A stretch of DNA of 64,000 nt, from positions 1 to 64,000 of the forward strand of contig NZ_JALJZT010000003.1 in assembly GCF_024171405.1 (NCBI RefSeq), given 5' to 3'. Shown piece after piece: positions 8,856-17,547 of this stretch. Both the position numbers and the translations under genes were made by a program. Below the pieces are notes generated by a model. That model ran no database searches. It was not told where the DNA came from and saw nothing but the letters and a program-made list of their open reading frames with translations. The stretch comes from Qipengyuania citrea (lineage in GTDB: Bacteria > Pseudomonadota > Alphaproteobacteria > Sphingomonadales > Sphingomonadaceae). The first letter of the stretch is position 1. Every line of letters begins with the position of its first letter.

Positions 8856-9785
8856 ATGCCAGTCCAACCTCTCATTCGCCTCGGAACCCGCCGCTCTCCG
8901 CTTGCCATGGCGCAGGCGCACGAAGCGCGCGCGCGGCTGTGCGCCGCGCATGGATGGGACGAATCGGCGGTCGAACTGGTGCCCGTGGTGGCCAGCGGCG
9001 ACCGCATCCAGGATCGGCCGCTGGCCGAAATCGGCGGCAAGGCGCTGTGGACGCGCGAGCTCGACCAATGGCTGGTCGAAGGGCGAATCGACGGCGCGGT
9101 CCACTCGATGAAGGATGTCGAGACGCTGCGGCCTGAAGCGATCGCCATCGCCGCCATCCTGCCGCGCGCGGACAAGGCCGACCGGTTGCTGGGGGCGGGA
9201 TCGATTGCGGCCATTCCGGCAGGCGCGCGGATCGGCACCAGCGCACCGCGCCGCGCCGCGCAATTGCTGCATCTGCGACCCGATCTGACGGTGGTCGGCA
9301 TTCGCGGCAATGTCGCCACGCGGATGGCCAAGCTCGAGGCGGGCGAAGCCGATGCGACCTTCCTTGCCGCCGCCGGTCTCGACCGGCTGGGCGAGGATGC
9401 AGTGGGCGTGCGGCTCGATCCCGAAGCATGGATGCCCGCGCCCGCGCAGGCGGCCATCGGGATCGAATGCCGCAGCGACGATGCGCGCACACGCGACCTG
9501 CTGCGCGCGATCGATGACGCGGAAAGCCATGCCGAAATTGCCGCCGAACGGCGCCTGCTCGAAGGGCTGGGCGGGTCTTGCAGCAGTCCGATTGCCGCGC
9601 TGTCGCGCACCAGCGAAGGCCGCATTGCGCTGAGCGCAGCGATTTTCAGTCCCGATGGCACTGTCCGTATCGGTGACGAGAGCGAATTCGCGGCCGGAGA
9701 CGACGAAGCGCCGTTGGTCTTGGCGCGCAGACTGCTCGACCGTGCGCCCCCCGCAGTGTCCGAACATTTCGGCCAGCCGCTGTGA
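8856..9785 (+). CDS. hemC: Hydroxymethylbilane synthase (porphobilinogen deaminase)
   Basis: 309 residues; polymerises four porphobilinogens into hydroxymethylbilane in tetrapyrrole synthesis. It shows IRLGTRRSPLAMAQA at the start, the catalytic aspartate in VHSMKDVET (Asp87), the arginine-rich RIGTSAPRRAAQ and GIRGNVATR, and the dipyrromethane cofactor cysteine Cys242 in LGGSCSSP. Length is normal. Its last four bases overlap the GTG start of hemD, so the two are coupled. Confidence 0.97.
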   Translation: MPVQPLIRLGTRRSPLAMAQAHEARARLCAAHGWDESAVELVPVVASGDRIQDRPLAEIGGKALWTRELDQWLVEGRIDGAVHSMKDVETLRPEAIAIAAILPRADKADRLLGAGSIAAIPAGARIGTSAPRRAAQLLHLRPDLTVVGIRGNVATRMAKLEAGEADATFLAAAGLDRLGEDAVGVRLDPEAWMPAPAQAAIGIECRSDDARTRDLLRAIDDAESHAEIAAERRLLEGLGGSCSSPIAALSRTSEGRIALSAAIFSPDGTVRIGDESEFAAGDDEAPLVLARRLLDRAPPAVSEHFGQPL

Positions 9786-10468
9786 AGCCGGTGTTCCTCC
9801 TCCGCCCCGAACCGGGCTGGTCGGTCAGCGCGGAAACCGCGCAGGCGATGGGGCTCGATGTGCACGGTCGGCCGCTGTTCACGATCGAGCCGGTCGCATG
9901 GGAAGCGCCCGCGGCGAAGGATTACGACGGGTTGCTGGTCGGTAGCGCCAATGTCTTCCGCCATGGCGGCAAGCAGCTCGGCAGACTGACCAAGTTGCCC
10001 GTTCATGCGGTGGGCGATACGACCGCCGACGCTGCGCGCAGGGCGGGTTTCCTTGTCGGCCGGACGGGGCGCGGGGGGCTGCAGAACCTGCTCGACGACC
10101 TTGCCAACCGCAAGCTCCACCTGCTGCGCCTTGCGGGGGAAGACCGCGTGACCTTGCGCGTGCCCGACCAGCTCGAAGTCGATACGCGGATCCTGTACCG
10201 CGCGGTACCCGAAGCCTTGTCCGAAGACGATCTCGCGATCCTCCGCGACGGCGGGGTAGTCGTGCTGCATTCGGGGGCGGCGGCGGAACGGCTCAAGGTC
10301 GAGTTCGACCGGCACGGTCTCGCCCGCGATCTGGTCGATCTGGCCGTGATTGGTCCCCGCGTCGCCGAAATGGCGGGCGCGGGCTGGCGTTCCGTCCACA
10401 CTGCCGAGGCTCCCGGAGACAGCGAGCTACTGGCCTTGGCGCAAGCTTTGTGTCAGACCGATAGCTGA
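9782..10468 (+). CDS. hemD: Uroporphyrinogen-III synthase
   Basis: 228 residues with a GTG start overlapping the hemC stop (GTGA). HemD proteins diverge strongly, so the call rests on position after hemC, length and segments such as YDGLLVGSANVFRHGG, VHAVGDTTADAARRAGF and GVVVLHSGAAAERL, which fit the two-lobed HemD fold. It closes hydroxymethylbilane with ring-D inversion. The next gene begins about 50 bases downstream, as in other sphingomonads where a mitofilin-like gene follows hemD. Confidence 0.88.
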   Translation: MKPVFLLRPEPGWSVSAETAQAMGLDVHGRPLFTIEPVAWEAPAAKDYDGLLVGSANVFRHGGKQLGRLTKLPVHAVGDTTADAARRAGFLVGRTGRGGLQNLLDDLANRKLHLLRLAGEDRVTLRVPDQLEVDTRILYRAVPEALSEDDLAILRDGGVVVLHSGAAAERLKVEFDRHGLARDLVDLAVIGPRVAEMAGAGWRSVHTAEAPGDSELLALAQALCQTDS

Positions 10469-10520
10469 TGGTATGGATGGCCCCAGCACGAGGGCCCACG
10501 GGGTCGCGGAACGGAATCGG

Positions 10521-11402
10521 ATGAACAATTTTACCAGCACCCGGCGCAAGGTGCCGTCGGTAAGGCCGGTCATGGTCGCCGTACTCGCCAGTTTCCTGCT
10601 GGGCGGGGCGATTGCGGGATATGCCGTCTACACGCTGACCGATCGCGAGGAACCGGCGACCCAGCCGGCTACGGTCGAAACGCAATCGCTTGCCAGCCCA
10701 ACTTCCGAACCGACCCCCACGCCCAGCGCCAGCCAGGCGGCGCAGGAAGCGGTCGACCGCGTGGCCGAACAGCAGGGCGGGCTCGACACGCGGCTGGCCG
10801 CTGCCGAACAGCGCCTCGCGCGGCTCGACCTGCAGGCGCAGGCCGCCGCAGGCAATACCGCGCGCGCCGAGGGGCTGCTGATCGCCTTCGCCACGCGCCG
10901 CGCGCTCGAAAAGGGGGCCGAGCTTGGCTATCTCGCGGACCAATTGCGGCTGCGCTTCGGCGATGCCATGCCCAATGCGGTCGATACGATCATCCGCACG
11001 AGCCGCAATCCGATCACGCTCGACCAGCTGATCGCGCGGCTCGAAGGGCTCTCGCCCAAGCTGGCCGAACCGAGCAGCCAGAACGGCTTCGCGCGGTTTG
11101 GCGAGGAGCTGTCGCAGCTGTTCGTGGTGCGCCGCGAAAGCGCGCCGTCGCCGCAGCCGCAGCGCCGCCTCGATCGCGCGCGGCTGTTTCTCGAAAGCGG
11201 GCGGACCGATTCCGCGATTGCCGAAGTGCGCAATCTGCCGGGCGCGGAAAACGCCGAAGGCTGGCTGCGCGATGCCGAACGCTATGCCACGCTCCAGCGC
11301 TCGCTCGACCTGATCGAAACCGCTGCCGTGCTCGAACCGCGGCGCCTGCGTGACGGGGCGGGCAACCGGATCGACCAGCCCAGCCCGGCGGAAGAAAACT
11401 AG
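10521..11402 (+). CDS. Mitofilin/HemX-like inner-membrane coiled-coil protein
   Basis: 293 residues. A cytoplasmic basic N-terminus is followed by one membrane helix (about 17-39, PVMVAVLASFLLGGAIAGYAV), a Pro/Thr/Ser linker, a predicted coiled coil (AAQEAVDRVAEQQGGLDTRL onward) and a helical C-terminal domain. Proteins of this architecture next to hemD are known as HemX or mitofilin-like and are thought to organise the inner membrane. GGAACGGA precedes the ATG used here; an ATG at 10473 in the same frame is a possible longer start. The stop overlaps the convergent hydroxylase stop by four bases (CTAG). Confidence 0.72.
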   Translation: MNNFTSTRRKVPSVRPVMVAVLASFLLGGAIAGYAVYTLTDREEPATQPATVETQSLASPTSEPTPTPSASQAAQEAVDRVAEQQGGLDTRLAAAEQRLARLDLQAQAAAGNTARAEGLLIAFATRRALEKGAELGYLADQLRLRFGDAMPNAVDTIIRTSRNPITLDQLIARLEGLSPKLAEPSSQNGFARFGEELSQLFVVRRESAPSPQPQRRLDRARLFLESGRTDSAIAEVRNLPGAENAEGWLRDAERYATLQRSLDLIETAAVLEPRRLRDGAGNRIDQPSPAEEN

Positions 11403-12613
11403 GCCTTGAGCAATTCGGGCAGCTCGCCCGAGATGCCGCGCGCTTCATCCATGAACAGGCGCTTGAGCCAGCCCGAGCGCTGGATCCCTGCCATGCCCAG
11501 CCGCCGCACTGCGCTCGCGGTCTTGCCGCGAATGCCGAAGACCCGCGTCAGGCTGTCGGTCGCGCCCATCACCATCAGCGCATCGAGCGCGCGCCATTCC
11601 TCGTATTTCTTGAGCACCTGCGCATCGCCGAGGTCGAGCCCGAGCCGCAGCGCCTCGTCGAGCACTTCGACCAGCGCCCCGACATCACGCAGCCCGAGGT
11701 TGAGGCCCTGGCCCGCGATCGGGTGCATGCCATGCGCGCTGTCGCCGACCAGCGCGAGCCGGTGGTCGACGATCCGGGCGGTGTGCTGGAAGCTGAGCGG
11801 CCAGGACGACCGCGCGCTGTTGAGCGTGAGATCGCCGAGCAGGTCGCCCATCCGCTTCACCACTTCGGCAAGGAACGCGCGGTCGGACAGCTTGAGCACG
11901 CCCGCGGCGTCCTTCTCGTCGACCGTCCACACCAGCGCGCTGCGATGCTGGCCATCGGGACCGTCGAGCATCGGCAGCAGCGCGAAGGGCCCGTCGGGAT
12001 AGAAGATCTCCCACGCCACATTCTCATGCGGCTTGGTGTGATCGAGCCCGGCGATCATCGCGCGGTGGCTGTAATCCCACTGCGCCATCTTGAAGCCCGC
12101 CTCCTCGCGCGACGGCGATCCGCGTCCTTCGGCGCCGATCATCAGCGCGGCTTCGAGCGTGCGCCCGTCACCCAGCGTGGCCGCCACGCCGAATTCGCCG
12201 CGTTCGCGCGCGACCACTTCGGCCGGGGCATGCCAGGTAATCAGTGGTTCCTGCGTCGCGGCTTCGAGCAGCGCGAGGCGCAGCTGGCGATTGGCGAACA
12301 TGCGCCCCAGCGTGCCTTCATGCGGTTCGGGCCGGAAATCGAGCCGTCCCGGCTTCATCTGGTCGAGCACGCCGATCGCGGCGATATCGCAGCCATGCGG
12401 TTCGAGCACGCTTTCGAGCCCGATATGGCGGAACAGTCGCCAGCTGGCGGTCGAGATCGCGGAAGCGCGCCCGTCGAAGCCCTCGGCGGTCAGGCTGGCG
12501 GGATCGGCGCGGTCGACGAGGTGGCTCGACAGCCCCTTCTTCGCCGCCGCCAGCGCCAGGGTCATCCCCACCAGGCCGCCGCCCAGGATCAGCAGGTCTC
12601 GCTTGTCTGTCAT
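11399..12613 (-). CDS. UbiH/Coq6-family FAD-dependent ubiquinone hydroxylase
   Basis: 404 residues. The FAD fold starts at LLILGGGLVGMTLALAAAKKG; the second FAD motif RLALVGDSAHGMHPIAGQGL and the following NLGLRD are the signature of UbiH/UbiF/VisC/Coq6 monooxygenases that hydroxylate the ubiquinone ring. Which ring position it acts on cannot be read from motifs, so no symbol is given. The ATG at 12613 is chosen because the Rossmann fold follows directly. The gene starts 25 bases from the divergent dsbD, so the two share a very short promoter interval. Confidence 0.88.
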   Translation of the reverse strand: MTDKRDLLILGGGLVGMTLALAAAKKGLSSHLVDRADPASLTAEGFDGRASAISTASWRLFRHIGLESVLEPHGCDIAAIGVLDQMKPGRLDFRPEPHEGTLGRMFANRQLRLALLEAATQEPLITWHAPAEVVARERGEFGVAATLGDGRTLEAALMIGAEGRGSPSREEAGFKMAQWDYSHRAMIAGLDHTKPHENVAWEIFYPDGPFALLPMLDGPDGQHRSALVWTVDEKDAAGVLKLSDRAFLAEVVKRMGDLLGDLTLNSARSSWPLSFQHTARIVDHRLALVGDSAHGMHPIAGQGLNLGLRDVGALVEVLDEALRLGLDLGDAQVLKKYEEWRALDALMVMGATDSLTRVFGIRGKTASAVRRLGMAGIQRSGWLKRLFMDEARGISGELPELLKA

Positions 12614-12638
12614 TGGGCCTAGCCCTAGAGCCAGCGAC

Positions 12639-14729
12639 GTGATCGAAGCAAGGATATTGGAACGCCTGGCGGCGCTGCTGGCGCTGGTGGCACTGGCATT
12701 CGCCGCGCCGGTGGCGGCGCAGAATGCGACTAGCGACCGGATCGCCGCCGAACTGGTGGCCGAAGGCGCGCCGCAGCCGGGCGAGACCTGGATGCTGGCG
12801 CTGCATTTCACTCCCTCCTCGGCAGAATGGCACGGCTATTGGTCAAACCCCGGCGATGCGGGGCTGGGCATGCAGCTCGACTGGGACCTGCCCGAAGGAT
12901 GGCGGGCGGGAGAGCCGCTCTACCCGCTGCCGCAGCGGCTGGTGATCGGCGGCTTGATGAACCACGTCTATAAAGGCGATTACGCGGTGCTGGTCCCGAT
13001 CACCGTGCCCAGAGGCGCGGCAGGCGCGCAGGCGGCGCCGATCGGTGTGACCGCCAGCTATCTCGCCTGCACCGATGCGATTTGCGTGCCGCAGCGTGCG
13101 GCGCTGTCGCTCGATCCGGCGCGTGTGGGGGGCGATCCGCGCTTCGATCGCTGGCGCGCCGAAGTCGTCCCCCCGCTGGACAGCGGCGCGCAGTTCGAAT
13201 TCACCGCTACGCACCTGCGCATCGGCGTGCCGGTCCCGGCCGCGACCGCGCTGCGCGAACCGCATTTCTACCTCGGCACCGCTCAACTCGGCGAGGGGGA
13301 CCGGCCGCGTTACGCTGGCCAGCAGCGCTTCATGCGCGAGGGCGACCTGCTGGTCGTCGAAATGCCGATCGAGCCATTCGCCGTGCCGCCGGGTGTCGAA
13401 CTCGCCGGTGAACCGCGTCCACAGGCCATCGCGGGCATTCTCGATTTCGGCGCAGGGCGCGGGGTGCGGTTTACCGCCGTTCCGGGCGACGTGCCGCTCG
13501 AAGGCGCCGAACCGCTTGGCGGGAGCGGCGAACCGGTGCTGTGGCGGCTCCTGCTCGCAGCGCTGGCGGGCGGGGTGCTGCTCAACATCATGCCCTGTGT
13601 GTTCCCCATCCTCAGCCTCAAGGCGCTGGCACTGGCCAAGGCCGGGGGCAACGAAGGCGCGGCGCGGCGCGACGCGCTCGCCTATACGGCGGGCGTGGTG
13701 GCGGCCTGCGCGGCGCTCGGCGCGGCGATCCTGCTACTGCGCGCGGCGGGCGAGCAGGTCGGCTGGGCGTTCCAATTGCAGGAGCCCCCAGTCGTCGTCA
13801 GCCTGTTCCTGCTCGCGCTCGCGATCACTGCCAATTTCCTCGGCCTGTTCGAAGTCCCCGGCATGGCGGTTTCGGGCGGCTCGCCCTCACAGACCGGATC
13901 CTTCTCGACCGGGCTGCTCGCGGCATTCGTGGCGACGCCGTGCACGGGGCCGTTCATGGCGGTCGCGCTGGGCGCCGCGCTGGTGATCCAGCCGGTCCAC
14001 GGCCTGCTCGTATTCACCACATTGGGGCTGGGGCTGGCGCTGCCTTTCCTGCTGGTCGGCTTCGTCCCGGCCATCCGCCGCCTGCTGCCCAGGCCGGGCG
14101 CATGGATGGAGCGGTTCCGCAAATGGATGGCGCTGCCCATGGGGCTGACCGCGCTGGCGCTGGCATGGCTCGTCTGGCGGATCGGCGGGAGCGAATATCT
14201 CGCGCTGGTGCTCGTCCTCGGCGCGCTGGCGCTGGGCGGGCTCGCGCTGGTGGGGCTGTTCCAGCGCAAGGCCCGGTCGGGCGCGCTGATCCTGGGCGCA
14301 AGCCTGGTGGCGGTGCTCGGGCTGGGCACTGCACTGCTCCCGCGTCCGCTGGCGCACGCTTCGCCGGGCGCAAGCCTGCTCGACCCGGTCGCCTATAGCG
14401 AAGCCGCCCTGACCGACGCGCGCGATTCGGGAAACCCGGTGTTCGTCTGGTTCACTGCCGACTGGTGCGTGACCTGCAAGGTCAATGAAAGCGTGGCGAT
14501 CGAACGCGGCGCGACCCGCGACGCATTCGAGGCCGCCGGCGTGGTTGCGCTGCGCGGCGACTGGACGCAGCCCGATGCCGAAATCTCGCGCATGCTGACG
14601 CAGCAGGGCGCAGCGGGGGTGCCGCTCTATCTGTGGTACGAACCCGGCGGCGAAGCCGAGCAATTGCCGCAGGTGCTTACGCCGGATCTGCTGGTGGAGA
14701 AGGCGCGGGCGTCGGCGCGCCCTCGCTAA
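12639..14729 (+). CDS. dsbD: Thiol:disulfide interchange protein DsbD
   Basis: 696 residues. A signal peptide (AALLALVALAFAAPVAAQ) leads an exported DsbD-alpha-like domain with the pair in YLACTDAICVPQ. About eight membrane helices follow, with the redox cysteines in NIMPCVFPILSLKAL and ATPCTGPFMAVAL. The C-terminal thioredoxin-like domain has WFTADWCVTCKVNES. It carries electrons from cytoplasmic thioredoxin to periplasmic thiol proteins. The start is uncertain: GTG at 12639 is used, and TTG at 12657 is also possible. Its 3' end overlaps the convergent lipoprotein gene by 53 bases. Confidence 0.92.
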   Translation: MIEARILERLAALLALVALAFAAPVAAQNATSDRIAAELVAEGAPQPGETWMLALHFTPSSAEWHGYWSNPGDAGLGMQLDWDLPEGWRAGEPLYPLPQRLVIGGLMNHVYKGDYAVLVPITVPRGAAGAQAAPIGVTASYLACTDAICVPQRAALSLDPARVGGDPRFDRWRAEVVPPLDSGAQFEFTATHLRIGVPVPAATALREPHFYLGTAQLGEGDRPRYAGQQRFMREGDLLVVEMPIEPFAVPPGVELAGEPRPQAIAGILDFGAGRGVRFTAVPGDVPLEGAEPLGGSGEPVLWRLLLAALAGGVLLNIMPCVFPILSLKALALAKAGGNEGAARRDALAYTAGVVAACAALGAAILLLRAAGEQVGWAFQLQEPPVVVSLFLLALAITANFLGLFEVPGMAVSGGSPSQTGSFSTGLLAAFVATPCTGPFMAVALGAALVIQPVHGLLVFTTLGLGLALPFLLVGFVPAIRRLLPRPGAWMERFRKWMALPMGLTALALAWLVWRIGGSEYLALVLVLGALALGGLALVGLFQRKARSGALILGASLVAVLGLGTALLPRPLAHASPGASLLDPVAYSEAALTDARDSGNPVFVWFTADWCVTCKVNESVAIERGATRDAFEAAGVVALRGDWTQPDAEISRMLTQQGAAGVPLYLWYEPGGEAEQLPQVLTPDLLVEKARASARPR

Positions 14730-15273
14730 GCGGCTCGTCATCGCCGAGCGGCTCGCCCAGCGCGCGGCACCGCTCGACCAGCTCGCCGGGCAGCGCGCTG
14801 GGGTTGAGGATCACGCTGCCGGCCCCGGGCACGGTCGCTTCGACCTCGCGGTTGCCGGTGAGCACGTCGAGCCGCTGGTCGGCGGCTGCGATCGCGCCTT
14901 CCCAGCGCCATACATCCCCGATTTGCACTGCGTCGATCTTGAGCCGCGCGACATGGCCATTGCCGATCAGCGCCAGCACCGCCTGCGCGTCCGCATCGGC
15001 GCGGGCAAAGCGGGTATAGCCGAGCATGGGTTCGCTGCCGTCGCTGAGGCATTCCACGGCGAACAGCGGGCGTTCGCCCGGCTTGCCATAAAGCAATCGC
15101 GCGCCTTCGGCCGCTGGGGCCCAGATCGCGCCTTCGGTATCGGGGGAATCGATCGGTTCTGTCGGCCCTTCGACCGGCGTATCGATCCGCGTACGTTCGA
15201 CGTAATCGTCCGAAGCCGGGGGCTTGCAGGCCGCAAGAACGGCCAGCAACACGAGAGGGGAGGCGCGACGCAT
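14677..15273 (-). CDS. Predicted lipoprotein of unknown function
   Basis: 198 residues. MRRASPLVLLAVLAAC gives a clear lipoprotein signal with the acylated cysteine at 16. The mature part has an acidic Pro/Thr/Asp stretch and then a compact region (LLYGKPGERPLFAVECLSDG, LGYTRFARADADAQAVLALI) with one further cysteine pair. I do not recognise a family. The ATG ten codons into the frame is used because it places the signal at the N-terminus. The last 53 bases lie antisense to the end of dsbD, so both 3' ends code on opposite strands. Confidence 0.72.
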   Translation of the reverse strand: MRRASPLVLLAVLAACKPPASDDYVERTRIDTPVEGPTEPIDSPDTEGAIWAPAAEGARLLYGKPGERPLFAVECLSDGSEPMLGYTRFARADADAQAVLALIGNGHVARLKIDAVQIGDVWRWEGAIAAADQRLDVLTGNREVEATVPGAGSVILNPSALPGELVERCRALGEPLGDDEPLSEGAPTPAPSPPADPA

Positions 15274-15327
15274 GCGCGCGCTATGACACAGGCGTGACAG
15301 CATTCAAGCGGCTATCCCGCGCTATCC

Positions 15328-16830
15328 TCAGCGCGCGCGGATGAAGGCGCGGATGTCGCGTGACAGCTTGGCCCGGTCCTCGTCGCGGATATACATCATG
15401 TGCCCCGCATCGTAGTATTGGAACTCCACACGGTCCTGCGGGATGCCCATCCGCTTGAGCGAATATTCGGCGCCGAAGAAGGGCGTGGCGAAATCGTAAT
15501 AGCCCTGCGCATTGAACACGCGCAGCTGCGAGTTTTGCCGCATCGCCTGCCCGATATAGGGCGCGACATTGAGATAGGCGCCGCGGCCCTGGCCGGTTGA
15601 CCATTCCCAGTTGCGCCCCGGTTCGCGCCCGATCGACTGGTATTCGCGGGTCGTCTCGAAGCCCAGCGTGTCGCGTGTCCAGCTGTTGATCGCCGCGGTA
15701 TAGCCTGCATCGATGCCGTAGAAGCTGGGGTCGTTGTCGGGCGTCTCGCCGGCATTGTCGAAATCGCGCCCGGTGTAGCGCGCGTCGAGCCGTCCGATCG
15801 TCAGCCCGCGGTCGCGCAGCAATTCCTTGTAGAAGCGCTGCGAGGTGACGCGCAGGTCGGCCTGGTCGAGATAGCGTTCGGACAGGCCGGTCAGCCGCGC
15901 CAGTTCCGCACGCACCGCGGCGCGTTCGGCATCGGGCAGGTCCTGCCCCTTGAGCAGCGCGCTGGCGAAGGGGCCGATGGCGAACTGGCGCGCTTCCTCG
16001 ACGATCGCCTCGACCGAAGGCGCCTGTACCTTGCCGTGGTAATAGGCCGCCGCCGCCATGTTGGGCAGCGTGACGACATAGGCCATTTCATTGCCCGGCG
16101 TGGGTTCCCGCCCGGCGAAGTCGAGAATGGTCGAGATCAGGATCAGCCCGTTGAGGCCGACGTCGTTATAGGTCCCGCCTTCGAGCTCGCGCGCGACCAT
16201 GGCGGTGCGCGTGGTGCCGTAGCTTTCGCCGCCGAGGTATTTGGGGCTGTTCCAGCGGCCATTGTCGTTGAGCCACAGGCGGATGACTTTGGCCACCGCC
16301 TCGGCATCCTGTTCGAGCCCGTAATATTTCTTCGGGTTGGTGTCCCTGGTCAGATAGCTGAAACCGGTGCCCGGCGGGTCGATGAAGACGAGATCGGCGA
16401 CGTCGAGCAGGCTGTCGGGATTATCGAGCAGCGGGTAGGGCGGCGCGCCATCGTCGCGCGCATCGGAGGGGATCGCCACGCGCTTGGGCCCGAACGCGCC
16501 CATCTGCAGCCATACCGATCCCGATCCCGGGCCGCCATTGAACAGGAAAAACACCGGGCGCGAGGTATCGCGCGGGTCCTTCACATAGCTGGTGGTGACG
16601 ATCACCGCTTCGGGCTTGCCGTCATCGGATTCAAGCACGGTCTCGGCCATGGTCGCCCGGTAGGACACGCGCTGCCCGCCAAAGGTGCCGGTCATGCTCC
16701 GCGTGCGCACCTGCGGTTCGATATCGCCCGCCTTCTCGCTCGCGGCTGGCTTGTCGGCCTGCGCGATCGCGGCGTGCGGCACCATCAAGAAGGTGCCCAA
16801 GACCAGCGCGGCGAGTGTACGAACGATCAT
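15328..16830 (-). CDS. S10 family serine carboxypeptidase-like protein
   Basis: 500 residues with a signal peptide (MIVRTLAALVLGTFLMVPHAAIAQ). Alpha/beta-hydrolase landmarks of family S10 are present: FFLFNGGPGSGSVWL for the oxyanion region, the nucleophile in YLGGESYGTTR, and near the C-terminus YYDFATPF and YDAGHMMYIR, which hold the aspartate and histidine. It is probably a periplasmic or exported exopeptidase for peptide scavenging. AAGGGA lies before the ATG at 16830. A 16-base perfect palindrome sits 20 bases upstream of the start. Confidence 0.9.
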   Translation of the reverse strand: MIVRTLAALVLGTFLMVPHAAIAQADKPAASEKAGDIEPQVRTRSMTGTFGGQRVSYRATMAETVLESDDGKPEAVIVTTSYVKDPRDTSRPVFFLFNGGPGSGSVWLQMGAFGPKRVAIPSDARDDGAPPYPLLDNPDSLLDVADLVFIDPPGTGFSYLTRDTNPKKYYGLEQDAEAVAKVIRLWLNDNGRWNSPKYLGGESYGTTRTAMVARELEGGTYNDVGLNGLILISTILDFAGREPTPGNEMAYVVTLPNMAAAAYYHGKVQAPSVEAIVEEARQFAIGPFASALLKGQDLPDAERAAVRAELARLTGLSERYLDQADLRVTSQRFYKELLRDRGLTIGRLDARYTGRDFDNAGETPDNDPSFYGIDAGYTAAINSWTRDTLGFETTREYQSIGREPGRNWEWSTGQGRGAYLNVAPYIGQAMRQNSQLRVFNAQGYYDFATPFFGAEYSLKRMGIPQDRVEFQYYDAGHMMYIRDEDRAKLSRDIRAFIRAR

Positions 16831-16849
16831 CGAGTAAATCCCTTGTTTC

Positions 16850-16865
16850 GTCCGCTGCAGCGGAC
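16850..16865 (-). promoter_or_regulatory. Perfect 16-bp palindrome upstream of the S10 peptidase
   Basis: GTCCGCTG followed directly by CAGCGGAC, a perfect dyad with no spacer, lying 20-35 bases upstream of the peptidase ATG and just before its ribosome binding site. It could be an operator for a dimeric repressor or a hairpin limiting read-through from the toxin-antitoxin operon upstream. There is no U-tract, so it is not a classical terminator. Confidence 0.4.
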
Positions 16866-16973
16866 CTCGAATGCCGCACATGGTCACGGCTCGCCTTCGC
16901 GCATCATCCGTAAGCGGGAGGGTCAAGCGTAACCGGACGAGCGGCGTTCACGCTCGACGAACGGCGCGCTGGT

Positions 16974-17300
16974 TCAGGCGGCACGGGGTGCTATGCGATC
17001 CAACTCGCCATTCAGCGCGCGTTTCGCAACACGAAGATCGGCGCTGGTCTGGAGACGCATGAAAAACCCTTCGGACATCCCGAAATAGCGTGAAAGGCGC
17101 AGGTCGAGTTCACCGTCAATTCTTTCGCTTCCATCGATCAGTGCCTGCAGACGCGCAGATTCGACCTCGATGGCTTGGGCCACAGCGGGTATTTCGAGCT
17201 CCAGTGGCTCCATGAATTCGCTGACCAGCAATTCGCCCGCATGGGGGATGTGCAGCCAGTCGCTCTCAATGGTAGTCGACGATTTCGACATCGTAAGCAT
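16974..17300 (-). CDS. higA: HigA-like antitoxin (XRE family)
   Basis: 108 residues. After MLTMSKSS the pattern HIPHAGELLVSEFMEPLELE, VAQAIEVESARLQALIDGS and LDLRLSRYFGMSEGFFMRLQ is the HigA/VapI-type helix-turn-helix layout. Antitoxins of this type bind the neighbouring HigB toxin and repress their own operon. The start overlaps the toxin gene; ATGs at 17300 and 17291 are both possible, each with purine-rich sequence before it. Base composition is more AT-rich than the flanking housekeeping genes, suggesting acquisition by transfer. Confidence 0.85.
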   Translation of the reverse strand: MLTMSKSSTTIESDWLHIPHAGELLVSEFMEPLELEIPAVAQAIEVESARLQALIDGSERIDGELDLRLSRYFGMSEGFFMRLQTSADLRVAKRALNGELDRIAPRAA

Positions 17301-17547
17301 TTCCGTTTTTCCAGCGGAAACATATACGCCATTTCGTGTTAATTGAAACCGAATGCTGCCCGGCTCGGTCACCGGCTAATTCGTGCAAACGGTTGCTTGG
17401 CGGAAGTTTGAGATCTTCCAACGTTTCGGCCGCATCGATCATCAGAAGCTTCGCCAATCCGCGGGATTGGATATCGGCTGGCAGCTTCCGGCTGCGCTTT
17501 CCGTTCCAGATGCGCTCTGTTTCGGGATCAGCGAAGGACTGGATCAC
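17266..17547 (-). CDS. higB: HigB-like mRNA interferase toxin (RelE/ParE superfamily)
   Basis: 93 residues, the usual HigB length. It starts MIQSFADPETERIWNGKRSR, has the mid-region LKLPPSNRLHELAGDRAGQH and the C-terminal WRICFRWKNGNAYDVEIVDYH, all typical of HigB. The family cleaves mRNA on the ribosome. The segment normally read as SIRIN is SVSIN here, so a usually conserved arginine is serine, which may weaken the toxin. The start overlaps the stop of the RAMA-like gene (ATGA), and the end overlaps higA, so all three are coupled. Confidence 0.87.
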   Translation of the reverse strand: MIQSFADPETERIWNGKRSRKLPADIQSRGLAKLLMIDAAETLEDLKLPPSNRLHELAGDRAGQHSVSINTKWRICFRWKNGNAYDVEIVDYH

